DNA from: CAZMIL01 sp964566425
GTDB lineage: Bacteria > Patescibacteriota > Microgenomatia > UBA1406 > GWC2-37-13
Assembly (NCBI GenBank): GCA_964566425.1
Contig: CAZMIL010000001.1
Coordinates: 1 to 64,000 of the forward strand
Reading direction: 5' to 3'
DNA length: 64,000 bases
Shown here: positions 1 to 7,369 of the stretch, piece after piece
Numbering within the stretch: the stretch's first letter is position 1
Layout: every line of letters starts with the position of its first letter
The notes under the pieces: generated by a model
What the model saw: only the letters and a program-made list of their open reading frames with translations
What the model was told of the DNA's origin: nothing
Databases searched by the model: none
Position numbers and translations under genes: made by a program

Positions 1-116
1 GTCGCGGCAAGCGAATTTTGCCCGGTCGATTGTCTTACTCTTAAAACCATCACTACAGCTACGACTAAGCCCAATAACACACCAAAAATAACGGCGACCA
101 TAACTTCTTTCTTCAT
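1..116 (-). CDS. Membrane-anchored protein, N-terminal fragment cut by window edge
   Basis: Only the first 38 codons are visible; the rest lies to the left of the window. It opens with MKKEVMVAVIFGVLLGL and continues as one hydrophobic helix followed by arginine and polar residues, so it is a signal anchor or single transmembrane segment. The ATG at 116 lies 6 bases after the nnrD stop on the same strand, so it is probably co-transcribed with nnrD. The function cannot be judged from this fragment. Confidence 0.55.
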   Translation of the reverse strand, partial: MKKEVMVAVIFGVLLGLVVAVVMVLRVRQSTGQNSLAA

Positions 117-122
117 AATCTT

Positions 123-983
123 TTATTTGGAGAGATCAAAAAATACTCTAGGTATCTCTTCAATAATGGTGGATATATTATACCAATATCCTTGCCGCAA
201 AGAAAGAACCTCAGCCGTTTTCTTCAAGACATATGAGGCCAGAATAGCAGATATCAACGCGTCGTTTTTAGCAAAAAAACTAGCAGTTAAACCTGCCAAA
301 ATGTCCCCTGTGCCACCTTTGGTTAAACCTTGGTTTCCACCCTCAATTAGATAAGTCTCCTCTCCGTTAGAAATGAGGTCATAAATTGTTTTCAAAAGAA
401 TTGTCGTCTTGTATTCTTTTGCTTTGGCTGTAACAATTTTGAGTCTCTCTGCTTTGGATTTATCCACCAGAGAAATTCCAAACAAATTTTCAAATTCCTT
501 AGCTTGGGGGGTGACGATTGCGGGCTGTTGCAATTGCTTCAACCATTCAACCTCCATGTTTTGCAATGCTCCTGCATCAAAAACGAATCTTTTATTCGGA
601 AATTCTGCTATCAACTCTCTGACCAGATTCTTTGCATAATTGGCCTCCACATTCTCTCCTCTCAACATTCCCGGCCCAACCAAAACCGTATCATCTTCTT
701 GAACATAATCCATAAGCTGTTCTTGTGGCACAACAATCCCATTATGAAATTTCTTCTTTAATCCTAAAAATATCTGCTTGTTTTCCTCGGTCGATGCGTA
801 ATGAACCATATCTACAAAATATGAGGCGACCTCAGCGGCCCAAATAGAAGCGGCATGAAAAAGTGAAGAACCTCCTATAATTAAGACTTTGCCGTTTTGC
901 CCTTTATGCGAATCAGGTGTGGGAAAATTAAATTTAGCCAGGAAGGATTTAATAGAATCCGGATCAGATGTTTTTATCACCAT
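123..983 (-). CDS. nnrD: ADP/ATP-dependent NAD(P)H-hydrate dehydratase
   Basis: This is a ribokinase-fold protein of the YjeF C-terminal/CARKD family, which dehydrates the damaged hydrated forms of NADH and NADPH using ADP or ATP. The N-terminal GKVLIIGGS segment, the VGPGML segment, FVFDAGAL, the VTP.AKEF segment and the GLTKGGTGDILAG signature near the C-terminus are all present. At about 286 residues it is the length of the stand-alone dehydratase domain; the epimerase domain is not fused. The longest frame opens with TTG at 989, but ATG at 983 is the more likely start. The gene diverges from alaS, with only 22 bases between the two start codons. It probably forms an operon with the membrane protein at the window edge. 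Confidence 0.85.
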   Translation of the reverse strand: MVIKTSDPDSIKSFLAKFNFPTPDSHKGQNGKVLIIGGSSLFHAASIWAAEVASYFVDMVHYASTEENKQIFLGLKKKFHNGIVVPQEQLMDYVQEDDTVLVGPGMLRGENVEANYAKNLVRELIAEFPNKRFVFDAGALQNMEVEWLKQLQQPAIVTPQAKEFENLFGISLVDKSKAERLKIVTAKAKEYKTTILLKTIYDLISNGEETYLIEGGNQGLTKGGTGDILAGLTASFFAKNDALISAILASYVLKKTAEVLSLRQGYWYNISTIIEEIPRVFFDLSK

Positions 984-990
984 AGTCAAA

Positions 991-999
991 TGCTATAAT
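991..999 (+). promoter_or_regulatory. Extended -10 promoter of alaS
   Basis: TGCTATAAT ends 6 bases before the ATG at 1006, so transcription should begin on or next to the start codon and give a leaderless mRNA. No -35 element is needed for this promoter type. Confidence 0.65.
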
Positions 1000-1005
1000 T
1001 TTACA

Positions 1006-2787
1006 ATGTCATTAAAGTATTTGCAGGTGCGTGAAATATTCGCTAAGTTCTGGGAAGAAAAAGGACATCAACTCGTTGAGCCGGTTTCTCTCGTGCCCGC
1101 CAACGATCCGACAACTTTATTCACGGGTTCGGGAATGCAACCACTAGTCCCCTATTTGCTTGGCGAGCCGCACCCTTTAGGCAAGAAGCTTTTTAATATT
1201 CAACCTTGTTTCCGCTCGCAAGATATCGAAGAAGTGGGAGATAATCGCCATACCACTTTCTTTGAGATGCTTGGAAATTGGTCTCTGGGAACTTATTTCA
1301 AAGCAGAACAACTCGAGTGGTCTTGGAAATTTTTCACTGAAGAATTAAAACTTCCAAAAGAAAAACTCTGGGTAACTGTTTTTGCCGGCGATAAATCTAT
1401 CCCTGAAGATACAGAATCCTTCCAAATCTGGAAAAAAATGGGCGTTCAGGAGAATAGAATCTATAAATATGGAGTCGAACATAACTGGTGGTCACGGGCT
1501 GGAGTTCCTGAGAATATGCCTGCGGGCGAACCGGGCGGCCCCGACAGCGAGATTTTTTATGAATTTGATTCGGTGAAACACAACAAACAGTATGGTCCCC
1601 AGTGCCACCCCAACTGTAATTGCGGAAGATTCTTAGAAATCGGTAATTCTGTTTTCATGCAGTATAAAAAAAATGAAGATGGGACTTTCTCCGATTTGCC
1701 TAATAAAAATGTCGACTTTGGAGGCGGCCTGGAACGAATTCTAGCTGCTTTAAATGATAACCCTGATATTTTCCAAACCGCTGTATACAAATCGATCGTC
1801 GGCGCCATCGAAAAAGCGAGTAAAAAAAGTTATTCAGAAGGAGTGAATCAAGAATATATGCGCGTCGTTGCAGATCATCTCAAAGCAGCAACTTTTTTGA
1901 TTGCTGATGGAGTCCGACCATCAAATAAAGAACACGGCAATGTCTTAAGAAGATTGATCAGACGCAGCATTGTTAAAATTCATAAGTTACAAGCAGACCC
2001 TAAACAATTATCTCAACCAATAATCGAAACAATACTTGCAACCTATGGGAAAATTTATTTCATGCATATAAAACCTCAGGAAATTGTAACGGTTTTCGAT
2101 GAGGAGATTAATAAGTTTTTACAGACTCTAAATAAAGGCATTCAACTTTTAGCAAAACAACAAAAAGTGTCCGGCGAGCTATTGTTCGATCTGTTTCAAT
2201 CCTATGGTTTTCCTCTCGAAGTTTCTCAGGAAATTATTGAAGAGAGAGGGATTAAATTTACCCCGCAACTAAAAGGAGAATTCGATCAAGCCAGAGAAAA
2301 ACATCGTCAACTCTCAAGGACTTCTGCCGTTGGAAGATTTAAAGGAGGCTTGGCCGACCAAAATGAGCAAACGATTAAATTTCACACGGCTACTCATCTC
2401 CTTCACCAAGCTCTTTATGATATATTGGGCAAAGTACGTCAAGAGGGTTCAAATATTACTGCCGAGCGCTTGCGCTTTGATTTTTCGGCGATCAACAAAC
2501 CTACGCCGGAACAGATAGTCAAAATTGAAGAGCTAGTCAACCAAAAAATAAAGGTTGGTTTAATGGTAAATTTCAAAATTATGCCCAAAACACAAGCCGA
2601 AGCAATTGGCGCCAAATCGTTTTTTAAAGAAAAATATGGAGAAAGAGTCAAGGTCTATTTCATCAATGATTATTCGAAAGAATTCTGTGGGGGGCCACAC
2701 GTCGGTAACACTAAAGAAATTGGTAAAATCACCATCTATAAATTTGAAAAAATCGGCAGCAATATTTATCGAATTTATGCCAAATAA
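1006..2787 (+). CDS. alaS: Alanyl-tRNA synthetase, compact form
   Basis: This class II enzyme charges tRNA-Ala. The catalytic core is clear: the RSQDIEEVGDNRHTTFFEML segment near residue 75, and motif 3 FGGGLERI near 240. The editing domain keeps its metal ligands, HTATH near 460 and CGGPH near 561. The protein is only about 593 residues, against about 875 in E. coli, and ends just after CGGPH, so the C-Ala oligomerisation domain is absent. The stretch between the GFP motif and HTATH is also too short to hold the usual beta-barrel with its FYAESGGQ motif. An upstream in-frame extension to 889 exists, but ATG 1006 matches the family start and lies 6 bases after a TGCTATAAT box. Confidence 0.93.
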   Translation: MSLKYLQVREIFAKFWEEKGHQLVEPVSLVPANDPTTLFTGSGMQPLVPYLLGEPHPLGKKLFNIQPCFRSQDIEEVGDNRHTTFFEMLGNWSLGTYFKAEQLEWSWKFFTEELKLPKEKLWVTVFAGDKSIPEDTESFQIWKKMGVQENRIYKYGVEHNWWSRAGVPENMPAGEPGGPDSEIFYEFDSVKHNKQYGPQCHPNCNCGRFLEIGNSVFMQYKKNEDGTFSDLPNKNVDFGGGLERILAALNDNPDIFQTAVYKSIVGAIEKASKKSYSEGVNQEYMRVVADHLKAATFLIADGVRPSNKEHGNVLRRLIRRSIVKIHKLQADPKQLSQPIIETILATYGKIYFMHIKPQEIVTVFDEEINKFLQTLNKGIQLLAKQQKVSGELLFDLFQSYGFPLEVSQEIIEERGIKFTPQLKGEFDQAREKHRQLSRTSAVGRFKGGLADQNEQTIKFHTATHLLHQALYDILGKVRQEGSNITAERLRFDFSAINKPTPEQIVKIEELVNQKIKVGLMVNFKIMPKTQAEAIGAKSFFKEKYGERVKVYFINDYSKEFCGGPHVGNTKEIGKITIYKFEKIGSNIYRIYAK

Positions 2788-2793
2788 TTCCGC

Positions 2794-2822
2794 TTGAATT
2801 ATCGGTTAGCATTTTTTATAGT
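2794..2822 (+). promoter_or_regulatory. Promoter of the DsbA-like gene
   Basis: TTGAAT (2794-2799), a 17-base spacer and TATAGT (2817-2822) precede the ATG at 2831 by 8 bases, predicting a leader of about 1-2 nucleotides. Confidence 0.55.
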
Positions 2823-2830
2823 AAAACTCC

Positions 2831-3628
2831 ATGGCGACGGCGAGAAAAAAAGCGACTCGAAAACTACCAAAACGCAAACTTGCTTCTAAGCAGTCTGCAA
2901 TGTCAGATTACATGCCTCAATATTATGTGCGAAAAGACCCCAATATTTTACTGATAGTTTTAATCATTGTTTTAGTCTTTTTTATCGGTTTTCTTTTTTT
3001 TAAAGTCCAAAATCTGGAAAAAGTGGTTACCGGAGGTAATATCATCCAACAAGTCGCCCAACAGCAACCAGCCCCTAATACCAAGGTCGATGTTGGCGTC
3101 GGCCATCTTCCAGTAATGGGTAATAACAACGCTCCAGTAACATTAATCGAATTCGCCGATTTCCAATGCCCATTTTGCAAGCAGTGGTTTAAAACTGTTG
3201 AGCCAAATTTAGTCAAAGACTACGTGAATACTGGCAAAGTGAAGATATATTACCGACACTATGCTTTTTTGGGCGACGAGTCAACATGGGCGGCCGAAGG
3301 TTCCGAGTGCGCAAACGAGCAAGGTAAATTCTGGGATTTCCATGATTATCTTCTTAATCGTCAAAATCAAGAAAACTCAGGAACCTTTTCAAAAGCAAAT
3401 CTAGAAGATTTTGCGACTCAACTAGGGTTAAATACAGCCCTCTTCAACAATTGTCTGGAGACCGATAAATATGCGCAGCAAATTAAAGCTGACTTATCTG
3501 ACGGTCAAAAAGCCGGAGTCCAAGGCACACCTGCTACTTTTGTTAATGGTTATTTAATTGATGGTGCTCAGCCTTATGGTGTTTTCAAGTTCAAGATCGA
3601 CGCTGAACTAAAAAAATTGGGAAAGTGA
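2831..3628 (+). CDS. Membrane-anchored DsbA-family thiol oxidoreductase
   Basis: A basic N-terminus (about 35 residues) is followed by one transmembrane helix at residues 37-57 and then an extracytoplasmic thioredoxin-fold domain. The active site FQCPFCKQW is a CxxC motif near residue 118, and GTPATFVNG near 235 carries the cis-proline of the DsbA/DSBA_Thioredoxin_4 family. It probably introduces or shuffles disulfides in secreted proteins, held at the outer face of the membrane. Two more cysteines (SECANEQ and FNNCLE) could form a structural disulfide. It is monocistronic with its own promoter. The family call is firm; oxidase versus isomerase activity cannot be settled from sequence. Confidence 0.88.
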   Translation: MATARKKATRKLPKRKLASKQSAMSDYMPQYYVRKDPNILLIVLIIVLVFFIGFLFFKVQNLEKVVTGGNIIQQVAQQQPAPNTKVDVGVGHLPVMGNNNAPVTLIEFADFQCPFCKQWFKTVEPNLVKDYVNTGKVKIYYRHYAFLGDESTWAAEGSECANEQGKFWDFHDYLLNRQNQENSGTFSKANLEDFATQLGLNTALFNNCLETDKYAQQIKADLSDGQKAGVQGTPATFVNGYLIDGAQPYGVFKFKIDAELKKLGK

Positions 3629-3652
3629 TAATTATCTCTTCTTAATTAATCT

Positions 3653-3739
3653 CTATCTGTCAATCTTCTTTCTCTTTTTTTCTTTAAACCAGGTTGGTGT
3701 TCTATAGTGAGTTTTTCTGCCTAAGGTTGCTCTACTCAT
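3653..3739 (-). CDS. Possible 28-residue basic peptide after tRNA-Glu
   Basis: An ATG 7 bases past the 3' end of tRNA-Glu opens a 28-codon frame that begins MSRATLGRKTHYRTPTWF and ends KKIDR. It is very rich in Lys and Arg, like small ribosome-associated peptides. It lies on the tRNA strand and could be read through from the tRNA. There is no Shine-Dalgarno or obvious family, and the purine-rich sequence could give such a frame by chance. The call is tentative. Confidence 0.2.
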   Translation of the reverse strand: MSRATLGRKTHYRTPTWFKEKKRKKIDR

Positions 3740-3746
3740 AAAGCTG

Positions 3747-3819
3747 TGATCCCAACCGGATTCGAACCGGTGTTACTAGGATGAGAACCTAGCGTCCTGA
3801 ACCACTAGACGATGGGACC
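3747..3819 (-). tRNA. tRNA-Glu (anticodon CTC)
   Basis: Read on the minus strand, the 73-nucleotide cloverleaf closes fully. The acceptor GGTCCCA pairs with TGGGATC (one G-T pair), followed by T8 and a D-arm beginning GTCTAG. The anticodon stem CTAGG/CCTAG encloses loop TTCTCAT, giving CTC, and the T-arm is ACCGG-TTCGAAT-CCGGT. The discriminator is A and CCA is not encoded. It reads GAG codons. It is the only tRNA gene I found in the window. Confidence 0.93.
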
Positions 3820-3830
3820 GCTCCAACTAA

Positions 3831-3859
3831 TTGACTTTCGTTATTATTTAGTGTATATT
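3831..3859 (+). promoter_or_regulatory. Sigma70-type promoter of greA
   Basis: TTGACT (3831-3836) and TATATT (3854-3859) are separated by exactly 17 bases. Predicted transcription start is near 3866, giving a leader of about 53 nucleotides that contains a terminator-like hairpin. Confidence 0.7.
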
Positions 3860-3867
3860 TTACCAAG

Positions 3868-3900
3868 AAATCCCCTGAACAAACAATAAGGGGGTTTTTT
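3868..3900 (+). terminator. Terminator-like hairpin in the greA leader
   Basis: CCCCT (3872-3876) pairs with AGGGG (3889-3893) around a 12-base loop and is followed by six T residues (3895-3900). It lies after the greA promoter and before the greA ATG, and tRNA-Glu is read the other way, so it is not a terminator of an upstream gene. It would attenuate greA. Confidence 0.6.
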
Positions 3901-3918
3901 ATTTGCCAAAATGTTTAT

Positions 3919-4377
3919 ATGAGTAAAGTACAATTAACCAAAGAGGGTTTAAGTAAGCTTCAACAGGAACTGAAAGAGTTGAATGAAAACAAAAAACTTG
4001 AAGCTGTAGAAAGATTACAGAAAGCACGCGGAATGGGTGATCTGTCTGAAAACAGTGAATATACTGCTGCAAAAGAGGAATTAGCTTTTGTCGATGAAAG
4101 GATTCAAGAAATTGAAGAAATCATCAAGCACGCCGAAATTGTTACCAATCACGCTAACAGACAAGAAATCTCCTTAGGATCGAAAGTTACTATTGATTTA
4201 AACGGACAAAAAGAAACTTTCTACCTTGTTGGTGAATACGAGGCCGATCCGCTGAAAAAAAAACTCTCTAACACTTCTCCTATAGGTAAGGCTTTAGTGG
4301 GAAAAAGAGTCGGGAACACAGTTGAGGTTGATGTTCCAGCCGGAAAAAGTATCTACAAGATCCTCGAAATAGAATAA
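3919..4377 (+). CDS. greA: Transcription elongation factor GreA
   Basis: GreA enters the secondary channel of stalled RNA polymerase and stimulates cleavage of backtracked RNA. At 152 residues it has family length: an N-terminal coiled coil with the signature GDLSENSEYTAAKEE, which contains the acidic tip residues, and a C-terminal FKBP-like domain (residues 80-152) with SPIGKALVGKRVG. The start at 3919 gives MSKVQLTKEG, the expected N-terminus. There is no Shine-Dalgarno. The gene has its own promoter and a hairpin with a T run in its leader. LysK begins 24 bases downstream with a separate promoter. Confidence 0.95.
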   Translation: MSKVQLTKEGLSKLQQELKELNENKKLEAVERLQKARGMGDLSENSEYTAAKEELAFVDERIQEIEEIIKHAEIVTNHANRQEISLGSKVTIDLNGQKETFYLVGEYEADPLKKKLSNTSPIGKALVGKRVGNTVEVDVPAGKSIYKILEIE

Positions 4378-4382
4378 ACTTC

Positions 4383-4391
4383 TGCTACAAT
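4383..4391 (+). promoter_or_regulatory. Extended -10 promoter of lysK
   Basis: TGCTACAAT ends 9 bases before the lysK ATG at 4401 and overlaps the intergenic gap after greA. It predicts a leader of only a few nucleotides. Confidence 0.55.
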
Positions 4392-4400
4392 TAGGGATAA

Positions 4401-5966
4401 ATGATTTGGGTCGACCGTGAGGCAAAAAAAATCAAGGACCGCAAACTTTCTTTAGAATGGGTTGACGATATGAAAACCCCCTCGGGTAGAATTCATGTCG
4501 GATCACTGCGGGGAGTTTTAGTTCATGATCTCATTTATAAAGCTCTCGATGAACTAGGTATTAATGTACGCTTCTCTTATGTTTTTAATGATATGGACCC
4601 TATGGACGCACTCCCTACTTATTTAGAGGAAAAAAAATATCAACCATACATGGGAGTTCCTTTATTTAAAATCCCTGCTCCAGAAAAAAATTATGCATCG
4701 TTTGCCGAATATTATGCCCAAGAATTCATTGGTGTTTTTAACAGTTTGAACTGTCATCCGGAAACTATTTGGTCTTCGCAACTCTACACCGCTGGTAAAA
4801 TGAATGAAGTAATCAAGCTTTATTTGGACAACACGCAGACTGTGCGTGATATCTATAAACGCGTAGCAAAAGCTGATCGGCCAAAAGATTGGTTTCCTTT
4901 TAATCCAATCTGTCAGCAATGTGGCAAGATTGGAACCACCAATGTCTATAAATGGGACGGTAGGGAAGTTTATTATCGCTGTGAACCACACATGGTCAGT
5001 TGGGCTCAAGGTTGTGGACATGAAGGAAAAACTTCACCTTTTGACGGTCGTGGAAAACTTCCTTGGAAACTGGATTGGGCCGCACACTGGAAAGTTATCG
5101 GCGTCACGGTTGAAGGTTCGGGAAAAGATCATATGTCTGCCGGAGGTTCATACGACATGGCTTCTAGTTTCTGCCGTGAGATTCTTAAAATCGAGCCTCC
5201 TTATCCAATCGCCTATGAATGGTTTACTATCGGCGGCAGAAAGATGTCATCTTCAAAAGGAATCGGTACGGCTGCAGCAGATGTTGCCCAAATTTTACCA
5301 CCGGAGGTTCTTCGCTTTCTCTTAGTCCGAACACCGGTCGGAACGCATCTGGATTTCGACCCCTATGGCGAAACCATTCCCAACCTTTTTGACGATTATG
5401 ATCGCTGTTTAAACGCTTATTTTGACCGTTTAGAAAAGAAAATTCCCAAAGGCAAAACAGGAGAAGTGCTTGGTGATTTCGCCAGGATTGCCGAACTATC
5501 AGCAGTCCGATCCTTGCCAGAAAAGAGTTTATTCCTTCCCCGTTTCCGAACTATTGTTAATTTACTGAGGGCAAAAGGAGATCTGCTTAGGAATTTTGCT
5601 AATCAAAAAGGCGGCGATTTGACAAATGCCGAAAAAGAGATTCTCGAGGAAAGAGAGATTTATGCCAAAAAATATTTAGCAGAATATGCTGTTGAAGAAA
5701 AAAAACAACCGCAAAAAACAAATTTAAACTCGCAGCAGAAAAGATTTCTAAATGAGCTTGCAAAAGAATTGAGCAAACAAAAGAAGTCTAGTCGAGAAAC
5801 AATTCAGCAAATAATTTTTAAAGTTTTGAAAAAAGGAAGTTATCAAGCCCGCGAAGTCTTCCCTGCTTTCTATCAAGTAATGTTAGGTACAGATTCCGGC
5901 CCAAAAGCCGCCGACTTAATAATAAACTTGGGAATCGAAAAATCAGCGGAAATGCTCAAAGTATAA
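4401..5966 (+). CDS. lysK: Class I lysyl-tRNA synthetase
   Basis: This is the archaeal-type class I enzyme that charges tRNA-Lys, unrelated to the common bacterial class II LysS. The HIGH-like motif is HVGS near residue 31 (GRIHVGSLRGV) and the KMSKS motif is KMSSSKG near 281. A zinc-knuckle insertion carries CQQCGK and later CEPH and CGHEG. The length of 521 residues matches the family, and the C-terminal third is the helical anticodon-binding region. Class I LysRS is known from most archaea, spirochaetes, some alphaproteobacteria and several CPR lineages. The last 11 bases overlap the convergent gene on the minus strand. Confidence 0.93.
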   Translation: MIWVDREAKKIKDRKLSLEWVDDMKTPSGRIHVGSLRGVLVHDLIYKALDELGINVRFSYVFNDMDPMDALPTYLEEKKYQPYMGVPLFKIPAPEKNYASFAEYYAQEFIGVFNSLNCHPETIWSSQLYTAGKMNEVIKLYLDNTQTVRDIYKRVAKADRPKDWFPFNPICQQCGKIGTTNVYKWDGREVYYRCEPHMVSWAQGCGHEGKTSPFDGRGKLPWKLDWAAHWKVIGVTVEGSGKDHMSAGGSYDMASSFCREILKIEPPYPIAYEWFTIGGRKMSSSKGIGTAAADVAQILPPEVLRFLLVRTPVGTHLDFDPYGETIPNLFDDYDRCLNAYFDRLEKKIPKGKTGEVLGDFARIAELSAVRSLPEKSLFLPRFRTIVNLLRAKGDLLRNFANQKGGDLTNAEKEILEEREIYAKKYLAEYAVEEKKQPQKTNLNSQQKRFLNELAKELSKQKKSSRETIQQIIFKVLKKGSYQAREVFPAFYQVMLGTDSGPKAADLIINLGIEKSAEMLKV

Positions 5967-6723
5967 TCCCATGTGCCGCCGCATGAAGAAGCTCATAAGG
6001 AGTACTGCTCACTACATCCATGACTGCCTTTGATTCTCCAGGGAACCCCTGATAATAGTAAGGTAGCAACAACGGAAATTCGATGAACCCACTTTCTTGG
6101 ATAAAGTTTAAGTCAAAAGCGCCATGATGTGCAGACTCTCTCAATCTGTTATAAAAAATGTCCCAAAGTTCCTCGGAAGATAAATCACGAATCTTGCCTA
6201 CCCCCAAAGCTCTATTTCTGATATCCATCTCCCCCGTTTGTAGATTAACGAAGATATTCGTGCTCGCACTAAAGAAATTCTCGCCTGTGTGTTTGGTAAA
6301 AAATTCTGCTAATCTATGTGCATCTTCTCCATTCTTATTTGGATCTCCTGCTTTGTTAACAGCCCAGGATAATTTACCACTGTTTCTATCTCCAACAGCC
6401 CAAAGCGCGTCATTGAAGTGCAGACTAAGATAACCATTTCTAACTGCTTCCTCATAATAATAATTTAAACCCGCTTCTGCCTTAAAAATTGCTGCCCTTT
6501 GTACAGTAGGAATGTCATCAATATAAAAAGGAATAAGCATTGCATCCGGAAGAGGCAGTTCTAAATCTTTCAACAGTCTGCGATAGCCTTGTTCTTCTCC
6601 TTGGTCTGTTGCCTTGGTCAAAGTCTCATCATTAATCACAAATCCTCCGGCTTTTTTGATCAGCTCTCTTTTCGTCTTGCTTTTAGTAATTGAACCCAAA
6701 ATATATTTTTCTCTTTCGCTCAT
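5956..6723 (-). CDS. Unrecognised protein, 255 residues
   Basis: I do not recognise this protein. It is soluble, with no signal peptide or membrane segment. The N-terminal 60 residues are rich in Lys and Glu and may bind nucleic acid or protein; the rest is a mixed alpha/beta domain with a DALWAVGDRNSG segment and a hydrophobic C-terminus ending LLHAAAHGIIL. The end overlaps convergent lysK by 11 bases. The ATG lies only 5 bases after the T run of a terminator-like hairpin, and no clear promoter is seen between it and the gene upstream, so it may depend on readthrough. With the next two genes it forms a same-strand set of unknowns. Confidence 0.7.
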   Translation of the reverse strand: MSEREKYILGSITKSKTKRELIKKAGGFVINDETLTKATDQGEEQGYRRLLKDLELPLPDAMLIPFYIDDIPTVQRAAIFKAEAGLNYYYEEAVRNGYLSLHFNDALWAVGDRNSGKLSWAVNKAGDPNKNGEDAHRLAEFFTKHTGENFFSASTNIFVNLQTGEMDIRNRALGVGKIRDLSSEELWDIFYNRLRESAHHGAFDLNFIQESGFIEFPLLLPYYYQGFPGESKAVMDVVSSTPYELLHAAAHGIIL

Positions 6724-6728
6724 AAATC

Positions 6729-6752
6729 AAAAAAACCCGCGAAAACCGCGGG
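6729..6752 (-). terminator. Intrinsic terminator between two unknown genes
   Basis: On the minus strand CGCGGG-type arms (6747-6752 with 6736-6741, 6 GC-rich pairs, 5-base loop) are followed by seven T residues (6729-6735). It lies 21 bases past the stop of the upstream gene and 5 bases before the next ATG. Confidence 0.75.
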
Positions 6753-6772
6753 CAAATTCGTTTGAAATCTCC

Positions 6773-7255
6773 TCATTTATATAAGGCTGAAAGCTTTTCA
6801 TCAATTTCTTTAATTTGTTTTAACAACCTCTCTTTATATTTTTCATCAAAGCTCCGATTACGATCATACTCCAGACTCGCTCGCTGAAAATACAGATCAA
6901 GGGCTTGTTCGCTCAATAGGGCAATAAATCTCACTTCTTTCTCCCCTTCTGTGAAAAGCGCTTCAGCCACAATTTGGCTCTGGCTTGAATCCTCAAGGCT
7001 AAATCTTTTCATCTCTCTCGCTTCCGCGCCTGCAATTTGTATCGCTTGATTAATAATCGTCTCTTTCTTTTTAAGCGGAATGTCTTCAGTCGGCGCAATA
7101 AAGAAACAAAGACTGTCTCTACCTAAGCCAAAGGCTAAACCGGAAGTTCTTTTGATTACCAATTTCTCCTCCTCAACTAATTTAGTCATATGCTCATTGG
7201 TTAGATTATCTAGATCTTTAATCGTCTGATTATGTTTGATTTCCTTTTCTAACAT
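6773..7255 (-). CDS. Unrecognised protein, 160 residues
   Basis: I do not recognise this protein. It is soluble and highly charged, with no signal peptide. The N-terminal 45 residues look helical, the middle (RTSGLAFGLGRDSLCFFI) looks like beta strands, and the last 45 residues (from RASLEYDRNR to the end) should form a coiled coil. The ATG is preceded by a hairpin and T run only 2 bases away, and a promoter candidate lies at 7329-7356. It is followed by a strong terminator. It probably belongs with the unknown genes on either side. Confidence 0.7.
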   Translation of the reverse strand: MLEKEIKHNQTIKDLDNLTNEHMTKLVEEEKLVIKRTSGLAFGLGRDSLCFFIAPTEDIPLKKKETIINQAIQIAGAEAREMKRFSLEDSSQSQIVAEALFTEGEKEVRFIALLSEQALDLYFQRASLEYDRNRSFDEKYKERLLKQIKEIDEKLSALYK

Positions 7256-7257
7256 AC

Positions 7258-7280
7258 AAAAAACCCACGCTAAACGTGGG
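7258..7280 (-). terminator. Hairpin plus T run directly before a start codon
   Basis: CCCACG (minus, 7280-7275) pairs with CGTGGG (7269-7264) over a 5-base loop and is followed by six T residues (7263-7258). The ATG of the next gene starts 2 bases later. It may terminate transcripts from the upstream gene, attenuate its own, or shape the translation start region. Confidence 0.65.
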
Positions 7281-7328
7281 TAAAAATTTTTTCGGTTAAG
7301 AACTGTAATTTGTTGCCTTCCATATTTA

Positions 7329-7356
7329 ATTATACTCGCTATCTGTCAAGATGCAA
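7329..7356 (-). promoter_or_regulatory. Promoter candidate for the gene starting at 7255
   Basis: On the minus strand TTGCAT (7356-7351), a 16-base spacer and TATAAT (7334-7329). The start near 7322 would give a 66-nucleotide leader that includes the hairpin at 7258-7280. Confidence 0.5.
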
Positions 7357-7369
7357 GTGAAAATTATTT

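Noticed and set aside
6729..6752. Hairpin before 6723 as a regulatory leader with its own promoter
   Set aside because: It lies 21 bases after the previous gene's stop and I see no promoter between, so it is listed first as an ordinary terminator; only its closeness to the ATG is flagged.
7344..7349. TTGACA on the minus strand as a -35 for the TATAAT at 7334-7329
   Set aside because: The spacer is only 9 bases. TTGCAT at 7356-7351 gives a 16-base spacer and is used instead.
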